Shown: positions 54,301 to 61,265 of the stretch, piece after piece
Layout of the letters: each line of letters starts with the position of its first letter
How positions within the stretch are numbered: position 1 is the first letter of the stretch
NCBI RefSeq assembly: GCF_000972845.2
Contig: NC_040033.1
Span: 1,168,344-1,232,343 of the forward strand
Length of the DNA: 64,000 nucleotides
Origin: Larimichthys crocea
Lineage: Eukaryota > Chordata > Actinopteri > Sciaenidae
Direction of reading: 5' to 3'
Notes under the pieces: model-generated
What the model was told of the DNA's origin: nothing
The model's input: only the letters and a program-made list of their open reading frames with translations
The model's database searches: none
Position numbers and translations under genes: made by a program

Positions 54301-57300
54301 AGCCAGGTGTGGGGTGGGACTCCGAGGAAGAGCCATCAATAAGAAGAAGGATGGTCACTCCTTGTCAGGCGAGGGAATAAACAAGCTGTAGGAGAAACAC
54401 GGCTGCCCTTTCTGGCAAAAGTGGTTTATTGACTTGTATTCAAATGAGCGACCTTTTGTGTGCATGCGTGAGAAAGCATGCCATCGCATGCTCTCTATTG
54501 CAAGAACGGGCGCTGAGAGATTTTTTTTTTTTTTTCTCCCCCCCTACTTTCCTTTTATAGGTCCTCAGTGTGACTCTATCTAAATTGATTTGATTTCTCT
54601 TTAACCTTCAGTGTATTGGGGGTGTGATGTTTTCTTTCTGAACTTAATGCCTACAGCATCGGTTCCCTTACTGCGTTTTCTCTCCAAGTGTATAATTTGT
54701 TTAGTCTCCTTTGAGAGAGCCTCGCACATTGCCTCGCTATCATGTTACCGTGACTTACTCTATATAAAAAGAAAACATGCTTGTGTGTGGTGTCACCTTC
54801 TGAGGGAGGTAACACAGCGGACTTTCTCTGACATGCAAATATACTTTTTTTTCTTTCCTACATACACATCGGGAATCTAGAGACCAGGTTGTCTTCATGT
54901 GGGTCCAATCACTCATCAATGAGATTGCAAAGGACAGAAAAGATAGAGCTCTGCACAAACGCTCTGTGTAGTCTTTCCCAGCTTCCCAATGCAGCTCTTC
55001 ATTTCTCATGCACAAACTCTTTTCTTACTCGTCTGTTCAAGCCTTTTTGTGCGCATCGTGCTCTCACAAGATAAAGTCAGTATTAGACAAGAGCTGAAAT
55101 GTAATATAGTACTGTAGAAATTCTCTTTCATTCGCCATGCTCAAAAAACACAGTGACCCACTCTGTGCTGCTTTACAAAAACTGTAGCATCTGGTCAGAG
55201 AAATCGATGCACCGTCGACGATGACGAGCCAGAGGAGACGTGCTGCTCTTGATTACACCTGTACTTCCAGTAAGCGGTCATTATATTCCTCATGCTCTTA
55301 TTCAAAAATGACAATCACAGGTTCTTTAAGTGGACTCTGACATACTTCACAGAGAATTAAAGCGATGTGGCAATTCAAACAGCAATTCATGACCATTTAC
55401 GTGGGAATGGAGGGTGCCGCGATGCCCGAAAAAAGAAATGCTGGAAAGATAGCTGCTGAACTCAGCGGACAGTTTAATAGAGTGAGAGGAAGCGGCTTGG
55501 GCTTGATATACAGCCGCACCGCTAATGGCAGATTTTTCTTGCAGATAATCACCGCTCAGCATAGGAGAGAGACCTCGGCATTATCTAATTGTGAGCGCAC
55601 GTGGTTGTTACATCAACCCCCCTTAAGCCCTCTGGGCTTCAGTTGCTAATGTGCAATAATGCGGTTATTGTCAAAAGGAGGTTTCTCGACAATACTGTAT
55701 ATGTTTGTATATATTCAGTGATGTGTTATCAACGCGCTTTTGTGATTTCTTTATTTCTCAAGCGAGAGAATAATTATTTTTCTTTTTAAAACTGTGGAGG
55801 GAGAAGGTCGTAAAATTTGAATTGTTGTTTTTCTCTGATTATTTCATTGCAACTTGGGAGTTGCACAACACTGCGTTTCACTCAGCAGCCTCGTGGTAAA
55901 CAAACAGTTACAGGTGGTATCATTTGTGGTATTAACACCTCCATTGTGTTAATATTAACTAATAGCTATTTAACTAGTTTCATTTTCCACAGAGGAACCT
56001 TAGTGGCCCAGAGACTCTTGAGACATTGTGCCTCGATGTGAAAAATGTAATAACCACTTCCATATTAATGCCGCCGGTCGGGGCCAGCACTAGTGCTAAA
56101 TACCATGCTGAATCTTGTCATGACCTTATTTGCACCTCAGGGAGCAAAGAGGATAATGGTGTAAGTTGCAGCTCACAGTTGCAACTTACATTGCCTCCGT
56201 GTTTAGTGCCACCTCCACTTGCCTGACAAGAAGCTGTTAAGGCAGCTATATATAAATACTGACATAAACATTCAGATCTAGTTATTGTATGTGTAAAATA
56301 AATATGGATATATTACTGTCGCATGCATTAAACGTTAGAGCCTGAGTCTCTAAATCTATTCTCCGTCTTTATTTTGTAGTCATAGCATACACCACCAAAA
56401 TAAGCTGGAGTGCAGACATGGCATATTTTTTCCTCCTGGTGTCGCAGAAGAAAAGAAATGTTGCTTTGCTTGCACTCATTAATCTGAAATAGAACAAACA
56501 GCAAGTAAAGATGGATAATGTATTTATTTATTTATTTTTTTTTTTGCATGTCCTCCCCTGTACAGTTCCCTGCACAAGACTAATATTTACTAATCTTATT
56601 TAATTGCAACATGAGAAGAGAAGGTGTGAACATGCAAAAACAACGTCTGTGTTTTGAGATGTATGTTTGAATGTGATATATAAAAACTGTACGCTTGTAA
56701 TGCTTGCCCGAACCTGACAGCTGCAATGCTACTATTTTATATTATTTATTCATTTTATTCCAGGATTTTAGGATGAACATATTAACTGATAACACAGACT
56801 TCAAATTCTCTATCAGATCTTATATTATTCTTAAAAATAGTCCTGCTCTGACTTAACTTAATCTTAACTATCTTTAATTTTAGAGATAAAAGAGAGGACG
56901 ACATGCAGCAAAAGGCAACGGGTCCCAATCGAACCCTGGGCCACTGCAGCAAGGACTTAACCTTTTGTTCATGGGGCACTCGCTCTACCAGGTGGCAGAG
57001 AACTGGTATTCAGGATCCATTTAAGATCAAGACCCAGCTTGACTAACTAGAACTACCGAACTTTACTATTGGTCAACTAGTTGTTGCAGCTCTATACTGT
57101 CAACCGAGATATCCTGTTCTTATCAATACATCTATCCTATTCCATAGTCCCAAATGTTAATATCAATATTAGCCTTAAATATAAAGTAAATATTGCTACT
57201 GAATGGACTGTTTTGGTTGATTTCACTGGATTGAAATGTGTTTTTAGAATTGTGTCCATCATGCAATATATGAGAAGAAGTGTGCAGGTGCTGAGATGCC

Positions 57301-60300
57301 TGAAGTGGTACGCTGCCTGAAGACAGAGTGCTCCGGTGCTGATCTGGCTGTATTGTTTACTCTAGACATGCATTGTTGTGCACCGCGGTCTTAACGGTGA
57401 AATGAAGTAGTATCAGGTGGCATTAGATAATTTTCTTTGCGGGATGGTGATGGTTCTTATAAATGTGTCTGAAATACGCGCTGCGGTTGACGTAAGTTCA
57501 CTGAAGACTCGGACGAGCATGCCTTGAAATGTTGAAAGAGGAAAACAATTAGGCATTCACAAGGACGACTAAATGTTATCATGTTGTTTCGAAACATCTG
57601 CCGTCACTACAAGCAACCACTGGTGCATTCAGGCAATCGTCCCCAGTTAATAGGGAAATAGTTGATCCGTAACGCTGGTACTGTGGCTCTCCACTCCACC
57701 ATCAGTGGTTGTCCTCTCCTTCCTCCATCCTTCCTCCTCTCTTCCTCCGCCTGTGGTTGTCTTTGCATTCTGTATGCTGTCAGAACTGACAAAATGACTG
57801 CGTCTTGTTGGTAACTTGAATCGTGTGAATTTTAATGACTGGCGTTAATTAGTAGTGACTTGGGTGTTGCAATTACAGTTGGCAGTGATGCGTTCAGTAC
57901 AGCGCCCCTCGAAATAGACTTGATTGTTGCTGACATGGTCACGTTGTGGCACAGAATTTCAGGAAACGCTTCGCACCGCAATGTTTGAAGAACGACACGT
58001 ATATCCGAGTAATACCGTCTGCTTCTGTTAGTTTAATTGCACCGTGAGGCAAAACACAAAATCAACCTAAAAGCTTGATGAAACATTTCATATCGATCCA
58101 GCGGCCTCAGAGTTAAATAGCAGCTAACAAGGCCTTGAAGCAACTGATGAATAAGGGCTGACTTTTTCACCTGCATTGTCAATACTCAGTCTTATATTTA
58201 CACCTGTTTAACTGCCACAATGTTTACTTTCTTTCTGTTCTCGTGCACTTTCTTATTGCTTCATTTTTGGGGGGTCTTTTTATGCCTTTATTTAATAATG
58301 AGCTGAAGATGGGAGGAATGAGGGAGCGAGAGAGAGAGAGGGGATGACTTGCAGCAAAGGACCTCAGGCTAGAATTGAACCGGTGCCTCACATACTTTAC
58401 AAATAGCATGTTTCAAAAGATTTAGAAGAAGTAGTGCTGTGCCCAAACCTGAAGTTTTGTAGGTGTGCTAGAAACACTGTGCGTACTTATTAATGTTTTG
58501 AGCCATCAACATTTATGTGGCAGCGCTAAGGATAAGTAAATTGTATATTAATACAAATGCATGCAGTAGAAGCAAAATGCTGCGTTGATTGTAATCCGAA
58601 CTTTACATATCTCATAAAACAGAAATCAGTGTTTTCAGGTCTAAGCTTGAGCCCTTTTTCATAACCAAAGTAATAAAAGTACATCTCATTTTCTCAGTGA
58701 ATTTAAGGCGAGAAAACCCAAATAAAAACAGCACTGTGCACACAAAGGTAAGTGCATCTCCCTCACACACACACACATATTCATGAACAGCAGATCAGAT
58801 AACACGATAATCTACGTACATAGTGATTCAGACGTTGTTGCTTTCAAAAGCAATTTTTGCAAAAACAATGCCCTGCAGCGGCACCAACTTTTTTTCTCTC
58901 TCTGCCTCTCTTCAGAGAGCTTGTTTTAGAAATCACAGGAAACCATGGTGAACAATAACCCCAATTAGCAATAAACAGTTTCTGTGGACAAAAAAAAAAC
59001 TTCTCAAATATTGATTAACTGATATGAGAACCAACAAACCAGCCACATAACAAACAAAAAAATATGTTCATTAATGCTCAAAGAAAAACATGTCTAGAGA
59101 GAAGCTCCTCAACTCAGTGATTGAAAGAAATGAACGCTGACACCAGACGGTGACCGCCATGGCTGCGAAATCCTGCGGCAACTCCTCGATGGCCTCGAGT
59201 CTGGGGACAAAACCAATCTCCATAAGCCCCCATATTAAAACGCCCGTCTACAGCGGTTATGACGGAGGTACTGAGGCTGAGTTTTGATAGAACTCACCCA
59301 TTCAAATAATATTAAGGCTCGAAGTTATGTATAATTAAAAGTGTGGCTGCTTTGACTGACGGGTGGGTGCCATCACAAGTGACTTGTTGACCCAACTCGG
59401 CTCCACCTGCACTTCAGTGCGTTTTATTTTATTTTTTTAATTAGCCAGGAGGCGGCAGAAACAGAACTGCCAAGGTGGCGACCACACAAGTCCATGTTTG
59501 ATACAGTCGGACTGAATACGAGTAAGAATTTTGATGATTAGTTCTTGATCTGATCCAGAAGTCGTCGTCTGCTGCTGCAGTTACTGGAGACACTATAGAC
59601 CCAACAACACTTTGCAGGTCACTGAATGGAAACCGTGTTTACACTGCGGAGTGAATACATTACCACAATTAGTGCAATGAATGCTTGTCCTATAATACAT
59701 CAATGCCTAAGACTCACGGTCCATTAGAATTCATTTATGTGCATTGGAAACAGAAGAGTTGATAACTCTTTGGAAGACCCGTCACTGCCGCCCCGCCCTC
59801 GCAGTCTCCAGGCATTATGTGTTTAACATTCATCCCTTTTATATAGCTACAATCCTAAGACTGTCCCGACGAAGGTCCGAGTATCTCATCTCCAAATGTT
59901 CTTCATGTGGCAAAAGAATCAGTCAATTATTTTGAAGCAGTGCAGCAGTCCAGGATTAAGTGACTTAGGAGTGCAGCAGACAGCAGCCTCCCCTCCTCCC
60001 TCCCCGTGCTTTTAGCCTTAGAGACTTCCACAAACAGCATGGCTTGTCAGGGCTGATTGCAGCGGCACTGGGGCAGATAAGTCAGTCTTACTATTATCCT
60101 ATGTAAGCTAGGAGTGCCAAATTACAACCTCAGCCTTAAACCCCCACAGAGTTTACTTAGGAATGTCTTAAGCCACAGCGGAGAATAAAAAATCCTTTAC
60201 TAAAAACGGAGATGGCCGCGGTTTGAGGAGGGACAGGAAGAAGCGTGTCTCATGGGCGAGGGTATATATCGCCGGTCTGGATCCAGTTCAGGCTACTGGG

Positions 60301-61265
60301 CCTCCCTGCTATCTTTTTATTGCTGCCTGTGTCTTCCTGGCTCATAACTATGATGCTCTGACAGCTTTACGGCGACTGTAATTTAAATTTATTTCCACCA
60401 CGCTATCGATTCTCTCATCACTCCAATGTCATGTGTGTCCGGCTATACATAGAAATATAGGCACAGTTCCATTAGCATGCATAGATATTTTTTTTTTCCC
60501 GCATGCCTGAGAACGTTTGTATCTTAAACCGGAAACAAACAGGGGGACGCATTATGAGATTAAAACGGCGAGGCTTACTTCCAGGAGAAACACGGACATA
60601 GGTAACTTGTAGCAGCTGCCGTCAGAGTTGGTTTCAACGTTTTCTAAACCAAACAACTAATGAGTTAATCAATGGAATTAATCGGTAATGAAAATAATCG
60701 TTAGTTTCATGGAAAATAAATAAAAATGAAAGCCTTACCTCATAGATTACACACTGTTTATATGCATATTAATTAATAATAAGAAATAAACACATGGTGA
60801 TGTTTTCTTACCCAGCTGAAAGCAGAGGACTTTTTCACCGTTACTCTACATTAATGGTCTTTCTTTTCCTTCTGTTCCTTTTCTCCTATTTTATCTCCCT
60901 CATGTTCCATTGCTCCCTCCATTTACCACCAATTCAATTTCTCCCAAGCTCTTTTACTATGTGATTTATGACTTCTCCCTCACCATAAAAAACTGGATAA
61001 AAAAAATGAGGCTTTGTACCTTGCCCACGTACTGCGGGTCTGACCCCATGTACTCCTCCAGCACGAAGAACTGGTTCCACACCCAGCCCCTCTTGACACG
61101 TTGAAATCCAGCCACCCCATTCCTCATCGGGCCCACCAAGCTCCTGCCGCGCTCCCTCCCCGTCCTGCTCCGTCCCAGCGGCGGTGAAGGCGGACGTAAA
61201 CAAGAGACTGAGCCTCCGTCGACGAGAATCCAAAGGAACAGCAGCAGGCAGTTCCTTGTTAGCAT
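3025..61265 (-). CDS. cdh12: cadherin-12, type II classical cadherin; whole gene, 11 coding exons
   Basis: Single-pass calcium-dependent adhesion protein of the plasma membrane; in vertebrates cadherin-12 is mainly neural and pairs across cell contacts, linking to actin through p120-, beta- and alpha-catenin. The joined exons encode 803 residues (mammalian CDH12 is about 794). Visible parts: signal peptide about 1-22, propeptide to RVKR at 56-59, EC1-EC5 about 60-610 with calcium linkers at 157-163, 266-272, 382-387 and 486-492, membrane helix about 615-641, cytoplasmic tail 642-803. Assignment to CDH12 rather than CDH18/CDH10/CDH6 rests on the recalled N-terminus (MLTRNC), the EC1 start, the [20 protein letters not shown] stretch and the [10 protein letters not shown] stretch of the tail. 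All splice junctions are GT/AG and in phase, with no frameshift or early stop, so the gene looks intact. Whether it is the teleost a or b copy cannot be decided here. Confidence 0.93.
3537..5852 (-). other. cdh12: cdh12 intron 10 (2.3 kb)
   Basis: Bounded by donor GTGAGA at 5852 and acceptor CCCCCCAG at 3537. Open frames here do not resemble known proteins. The first 158 bases after the donor stay open in the cdh12 frame, to a stop at 5695. No clear repeat element seen. Confidence 0.85.
5853..6104 (-). CDS. cdh12: cdh12 coding exon 10: membrane-proximal EC5 and most of the membrane helix
   Basis: 252 nt, phase 1 in and out, residues 550-633. Starts NNTAGIV (possible glycosylation site NNT), then [20 protein letters not shown], the Cys-containing membrane-proximal motif [16 protein letters not shown], and [20 protein letters not shown], which begins the membrane helix. 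Acceptor CTTCTTCTAG|ACAA, donor TTAG|GTGAGA. The four cysteines of the EC5 end in type II cadherins are partly visible here. Reading on past the donor gives a 52-codon open frame to a stop at 5695. Confidence 0.94.
6105..8034 (-). other. cdh12: cdh12 intron 9 (1.9 kb)
   Basis: Bounded by donor GTGAGT at 8034 and acceptor TTCTAG at 6105. No mobile element or gene recognised; an open plus-strand frame at 6884-7276 has no domain and low-complexity composition. Confidence 0.85.
8035..8152 (-). CDS. cdh12: cdh12 coding exon 9: EC5, first part
   Basis: 118 nt, phase 0 in and phase 1 out, residues 511-549. Reads [20 protein letters not shown] then [22 protein letters not shown] is the EC5 counterpart of the DXD motif, and NFT is a possible N-glycosylation site. 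Acceptor TTCAACAG|GTG and donor GGAA|GTGAGT. The KDDIKNK stretch is the most diverged part relative to the mammalian sequence as I recall it. Confidence 0.93.
8153..12794 (-). other. cdh12: cdh12 intron 8 (4.6 kb)
   Basis: Bounded by donor GTACGT at 12794 and acceptor AACAG at 8153. Contains a SINE/LINE tail relic at 10161-10205. The plus-strand open frame 10482-10943 ends in a Lys/Arg/Glu-rich low-complexity stretch without a domain, so I do not call it a gene. Confidence 0.85.
10161..10205 (+). repeat. SINE/LINE tail relic
   Basis: CTTGATAAGAGCAGCCGCTA then AATGCTGTAAATGTAAATG matches the TCTGGATAAGAGCGTCTGCT/AAATG tail shared by many vertebrate retroposons. Related tails occur at 13050-13162 and, inverted, at 50256-50301. 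Confidence 0.55.
12795..12916 (-). CDS. cdh12: cdh12 coding exon 8: end of EC4, start of EC5
   Basis: 122 nt, phase 1 in and phase 0 out, residues 470-510. Reads [20 protein letters not shown] then [20 protein letters not shown] and Q510. DINEFPPE is the EC4-EC5 linker (486-492) and CENAKVGQ opens EC5 as in CDH12. Acceptor TTCTTCTTCAG|ATAG, donor CAG|GTACGTTC. Confidence 0.94.
12917..16287 (-). other. cdh12: cdh12 intron 7 (3.4 kb)
   Basis: Bounded by donor GTAAGT at 16287 and acceptor TTCTTCAG at 12917. Contains a SINE relic at 13050-13162. The minus-strand frame 15070-15525 and plus-strand frame 14069-14350 are low-complexity and unsupported. Confidence 0.85.
13050..13162 (+). mobile_element. 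decayed tRNA-derived SINE relic
   Basis: GGCCAAGTGGTTAAAGAG resembles a tRNA-type A-box region. AGTGTCCTTGAGCAGATGCT follows, like the body of fish SINEs, and it ends GGTCTGGAGAAATGCGTCTG, the familiar retroposon tail. The B-box region is lost or degenerate. Confidence 0.5.
16288..16424 (-). CDS. cdh12: cdh12 coding exon 7: EC4, middle part
   Basis: 137 nt, phase 2 in and phase 1 out, residues 425-469. Reads [20 protein letters not shown] then [26 protein letters not shown] is the conserved calcium-binding glutamate motif of EC4 and NIS is a possible glycosylation site. Acceptor TGCTTTCAG|G, donor CTTA|GTAAGT. Length is as in other type II cadherins. Confidence 0.95.
16955..17086 (-). mobile_element. 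SINE-like relic, minus orientation
   Basis: On the minus strand it reads GGTGGTCTAGGGAGGGCGTC near one end and GAGCAAGGCACTGAACCCC near the other. These parts occur in the same order in fish tRNA-SINE-like elements, including the copy at 29769-30012 (which has GGGCAAGATACTGAACCCC). Confidence 0.5.
17511..17580 (+). repeat. tRNA-like SINE head fragment
   Basis: TGGCCCAGTGG at 17515-17525 fits the polymerase III A-box (TRGYNNARNNG) and is followed by TTAGAGGGGATGTCTCATAA as in SINE heads. No B-box is recognisable, so this is probably a truncated copy. Confidence 0.4.
19512..19551. repeat. (ATTC)n-like simple repeat
   Basis: Imperfect tetranucleotide tract of ATTC/ATTT units inside intron 6. 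Confidence 0.7.
19791..20597 (+). mobile_element. non-autonomous hAT-type DNA transposon, 807 bp
   Basis: Begins CAGAGATGGGAAGTTACGAA and ends GTACTTTTGACACCTCTG, so both termini start CAGAGxTG when read inward, as in hAT elements. Flanking 8-bp sequences AATGGATG (19783-19790) and AATTGATG (20598-20605) differ at one base, the size of a hAT target-site duplication. Subterminal regions are full of GTAC/ACTTxxxGTA repeats, typical of the abundant teleost family. No transposase frame is visible. Orientation is arbitrary. Confidence 0.8.
22185..22438 (-). CDS. cdh12: cdh12 coding exon 6: end of EC3, start of EC4
   Basis: 254 nt, phase 0 in and phase 2 out, residues 340-424. Begins [18 protein letters not shown], includes [20 protein letters not shown] with the EC3-EC4 linker DVDEPP (382-387), then [19 protein letters not shown] of EC4. 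Acceptor TTTTTGCAG|CCT, donor CAG|GTAAAG. Isolated between the two biggest downstream introns (13.5 kb and 5.8 kb). Confidence 0.95.
23449..23478. repeat. (TG)15 microsatellite
   Basis: Thirty bases of uninterrupted TG, a candidate polymorphic marker. Confidence 0.95.
25200..25360 (+). repeat. LINE-like 3' tail relic
   Basis: Ends CAATCTCAATTTGAATAAAT then AAAGATTAAATG, resembling the CTCAATGxGACTxxxxTGxxTAAATAAAGGTTAAAT tail of fish LINEs. Body not identifiable. Confidence 0.4.
29769..30012 (+). mobile_element. tRNA-derived SINE-like element
   Basis: Contains a perfect A-box match TGGCTCAGGAG (29783-29793) and a B-box GGTTCGATCCC (29810-29820), 16 bases apart between boxes. It continues with CTCCAGTCTGCATGTCGAAT, GTCCTTGGGCAAGATACTGA and ends near GACTAGAAAGGCACTATAGT. 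The layout is that of a common acanthomorph repeat. Ends are approximate, and a mosaic with a DNA-transposon tail is possible. Confidence 0.6.
31110..31194. repeat. purine-rich (GA) low-complexity tract
   Basis: About 85 bases almost entirely A and G on the plus strand (runs of GAGGGA, GAGAGA). Confidence 0.8.
34501..34518. repeat. (TA)9 microsatellite
   Basis: Eighteen bases of alternating TA. Confidence 0.9.
34560..34680 (+). repeat. possible tRNA-derived SINE fragment
   Basis: GGTTCAAGCCTC at 34626-34637 fits a polymerase III B-box (GWTCRANNC), preceded by an acceptable spacing of tRNA-like sequence with GTTAGAGAGCAAC. The A-box is poor and cloverleaf pairing is not evident, so this is a weak call. 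Confidence 0.3.
35980..36167 (-). CDS. cdh12: cdh12 coding exon 5: EC3, first part
   Basis: 188 nt, phase 1 in and phase 0 out, residues 277-339. Opens [17 protein letters not shown], carries the EC3 calcium motif [12 protein letters not shown], then [12 protein letters not shown] and ends EGIIILKK. The acceptor sits after a pyrimidine-poor GTTTGTTTGTTTGTGGACAG; the donor is AAG|GTATGG. 188 nt is the standard length. Followed by the 13.5-kb intron 5. Confidence 0.94.
36168..38283 (-). other. cdh12: cdh12 intron 4 (2.1 kb)
   Basis: Bounded by donor GTGAGT at 38283 and acceptor GTGGACAG at 36168. No element or gene recognised; contains T-rich runs near 37141 and 37500. Confidence 0.85.
38284..38451 (-). 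CDS. cdh12: cdh12 coding exon 4: EC2, second part
   Basis: 168 nt, phase 1 in and out, residues 222-276. Contains [20 protein letters not shown] and [20 protein letters not shown], then the EC2-EC3 linker DVNDNPP (266-272). NIT is a possible N-glycosylation site. Acceptor ACACCAG|GGGTT and donor AAAA|GTGAGT. The match to mammalian CDH12 is close through the whole exon, and [13 protein letters not shown] is a type II hallmark. Confidence 0.95.
38452..40169 (-). other. cdh12: cdh12 intron 3 (1.7 kb)
   Basis: Bounded by donor GTAACG at 40169 and acceptor ACACCAG at 38452. Nothing recognisable inside. Confidence 0.85.
40170..40289 (-). CDS. cdh12: cdh12 coding exon 3: EC2, first part
   Basis: 120 nt, phase 1 in and out, residues 181-221. 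Reads [20 protein letters not shown], then a segment ending [22 protein letters not shown] is the classical cadherin DADD calcium-binding motif of EC2. Acceptor CCCCGCAG|GGAC and donor ACAG|GTAACG. Because the exon is symmetric and a multiple of three, skipping it would keep frame but delete the EC1-EC2 calcium ligands. Confidence 0.95.
42455..42900 (+). mobile_element. decayed, internally deleted Tc1-like transposon
   Basis: The left part (TTATGCTCATACATTTTACA, then TACCCCTGGCAGGATTTGGT) matches the terminal region of fish Tc1-type elements. It jumps directly to the last part of the transposase: nucleotides for a LYGHNHK-type stretch and a frame reading [20 protein letters not shown] followed by SSALK, near the second catalytic aspartate. 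The N-terminal DNA-binding domain and first DDE residue are absent, so the copy cannot encode transposase. Its right end is not identifiable. Confidence 0.8.
42592..42830 (+). pseudogene. Tc1-like transposase fragment
   Basis: Residues from the catalytic half of a Tc1/mariner transposase can be read in mixed frames, with [19 protein letters not shown] intact in the frame ending at 42801 and a frameshifted YGHNHK-like stretch upstream. Several indels and the missing 5' half make it a dead fragment. Confidence 0.7.
43748..44042 (-). CDS. cdh12: cdh12 coding exon 2: most of EC1 and start of EC2
   Basis: 295 nt, phase 0 in and phase 1 out, residues 83 to first base of 181. Starts LHTDLDKG after acceptor TCTTCCAG|CTG and contains the EC1 core motifs [24 protein letters not shown] and LRAQAVD, then the calcium linker DINDNEP (157-163) and the EC2 opening VPEMSPVG. 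Acidic LDRE and DXNDN residues that bind calcium between EC1 and EC2 are all present. Donor GTAG|GTAAGTG at 43748. 295 nt is the usual length of this exon in type II cadherins. It is separated from exon 1 by a 17-kb intron. Confidence 0.95.
45342..45381. repeat. (AT)20 microsatellite
   Basis: Forty bases of uninterrupted alternating AT, self-complementary. Confidence 0.95.
46040..46490 (+). mobile_element. LTR-like retroelement relic
   Basis: CT-rich start, then ATTACCACACCTGTGCCTCA, a TATA-like GCATAAAAC at 46246-46253 and AATAAA at 46436-46441, then TGAGTCTGCTCCCAGTCTCA. This order (CACCTG-rich U3, TATA, about 190 bp, poly(A) signal, short U5-like tail) is that of solo fish Gypsy-type LTRs. 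Boundaries, TG/CA ends and target duplication were not located. Confidence 0.45.
48977..49000. repeat. A-rich simple repeat
   Basis: Runs of A broken by single T (AAAAAAT units). Confidence 0.75.
50256..50301 (-). repeat. inverted retroposon tail relic
   Basis: On the minus strand reads CATTTGACGAAAGCGTTTAA then CTAAATGTTTGAAATGTAAA, matching the AAGAGCGTCTGCTAAATG tail type also seen at 10161 and 13141. Confidence 0.5.
51440..51617 (+). mobile_element. LTR-like promoter/poly(A) relic
   Basis: TATAAG at 51480-51485, then CTCCTCAGGGAGCC (a small hairpin), repeated CGCTCCTC, and AATAAA at 51573-51578, 93 bases after the TATA box. A compact TATA-to-poly(A) unit with a stem is typical of an LTR R region. 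No retroviral or Gypsy coding sequence is near, so it would be a solo or truncated LTR. Confidence 0.4.
56160..56190. repeat. perfect 11-bp inverted repeat (hairpin)
   Basis: TGTAAGTTGCA and its complement TGCAACTTACA are separated by nine bases, giving a stable stem-loop. No known function. Confidence 0.8.
56880..56995 (-). mobile_element. tRNA-derived SINE relic
   Basis: On the minus strand: ACCTGGTAGAGCGAGTGCCC (A-box-like), then AAGGTTAAGTCCTTGCTGCA, GTGGCCCAGGGTTCGATTGG (B-box-like GGGTTCGAT) and TTTTGCTGCATGTCGTCCTC. This is the sequence order of an abundant teleost SINE recognised from memory. The tail after CTCTCTTTTATCTC is decayed. Confidence 0.65.
58266..58395 (-). mobile_element. 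5'-truncated SINE of the same family as 56880-56995
   Basis: On the minus strand it starts at the B-box side (CACCGGTTCAATTCTAGCC), shares CCTTTGCTGCAAGTCATCCC with the copy at 56880, continues through CTCTCTCTCTCTCGCTCCC and ends ATTAAATAAAGGCATAAAAA then GACCCCCC. The A-box half is missing. Confidence 0.6.
59115..59520 (+). repeat. dispersed teleost repeat copy
   Basis: Phrases such as GGCAACTCCTCGATGGCCTC, GGGGACAAAACCAATCTCCA, AACTCACCCATTCAAATAAT and GACGGGTGGGTGCCATCACA look like a high-copy fish repeat recognised from memory. Class and ends unknown. Confidence 0.4.
61020..61265 (-). CDS. cdh12: cdh12 coding exon 1: signal peptide, propeptide, start of EC1
   Basis: Encodes residues 1-82. 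The start at 61265 gives MLTRNC followed by a hydrophobic stretch (about residues 6-15) and a likely signal cleavage near residue 22. A short Arg/Gly-rich propeptide ends in the furin-type site RVKR (56-59). The mature chain starts GWVWNQFF, so Trp2 and Trp4, the swapped anchor residues of type II cadherins, are present at 61 and 63. The propeptide is only about 37 residues, short for a cadherin but like mammalian CDH12. The exon ends in phase 0 after ...PQYVGK with donor AAG|GTACAA at 61020/61019. The start fits the family, and the preceding bases CGCCA give a moderate Kozak context. Confidence 0.93.

Larger units (their letters stand above)
44043..61019 (-). other. cdh12: cdh12 intron 1 (17 kb)
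   Basis: Largest intron in the window, from donor GTACAA at 61019 to acceptor CTTCCAG at 44043. It carries an (AT)20 tract, two LTR-like relics (about 46040-46490 and 51440-51617), an inverted retroposon tail (50256-50301), a TAAT-rich stretch (about 49590-49700), a hairpin (56160-56190), two related minus-strand SINE relics (56880-56995 and 58266-58395) and a dispersed repeat (about 59115-59520). I see no coding exon in it. Confidence 0.85.
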
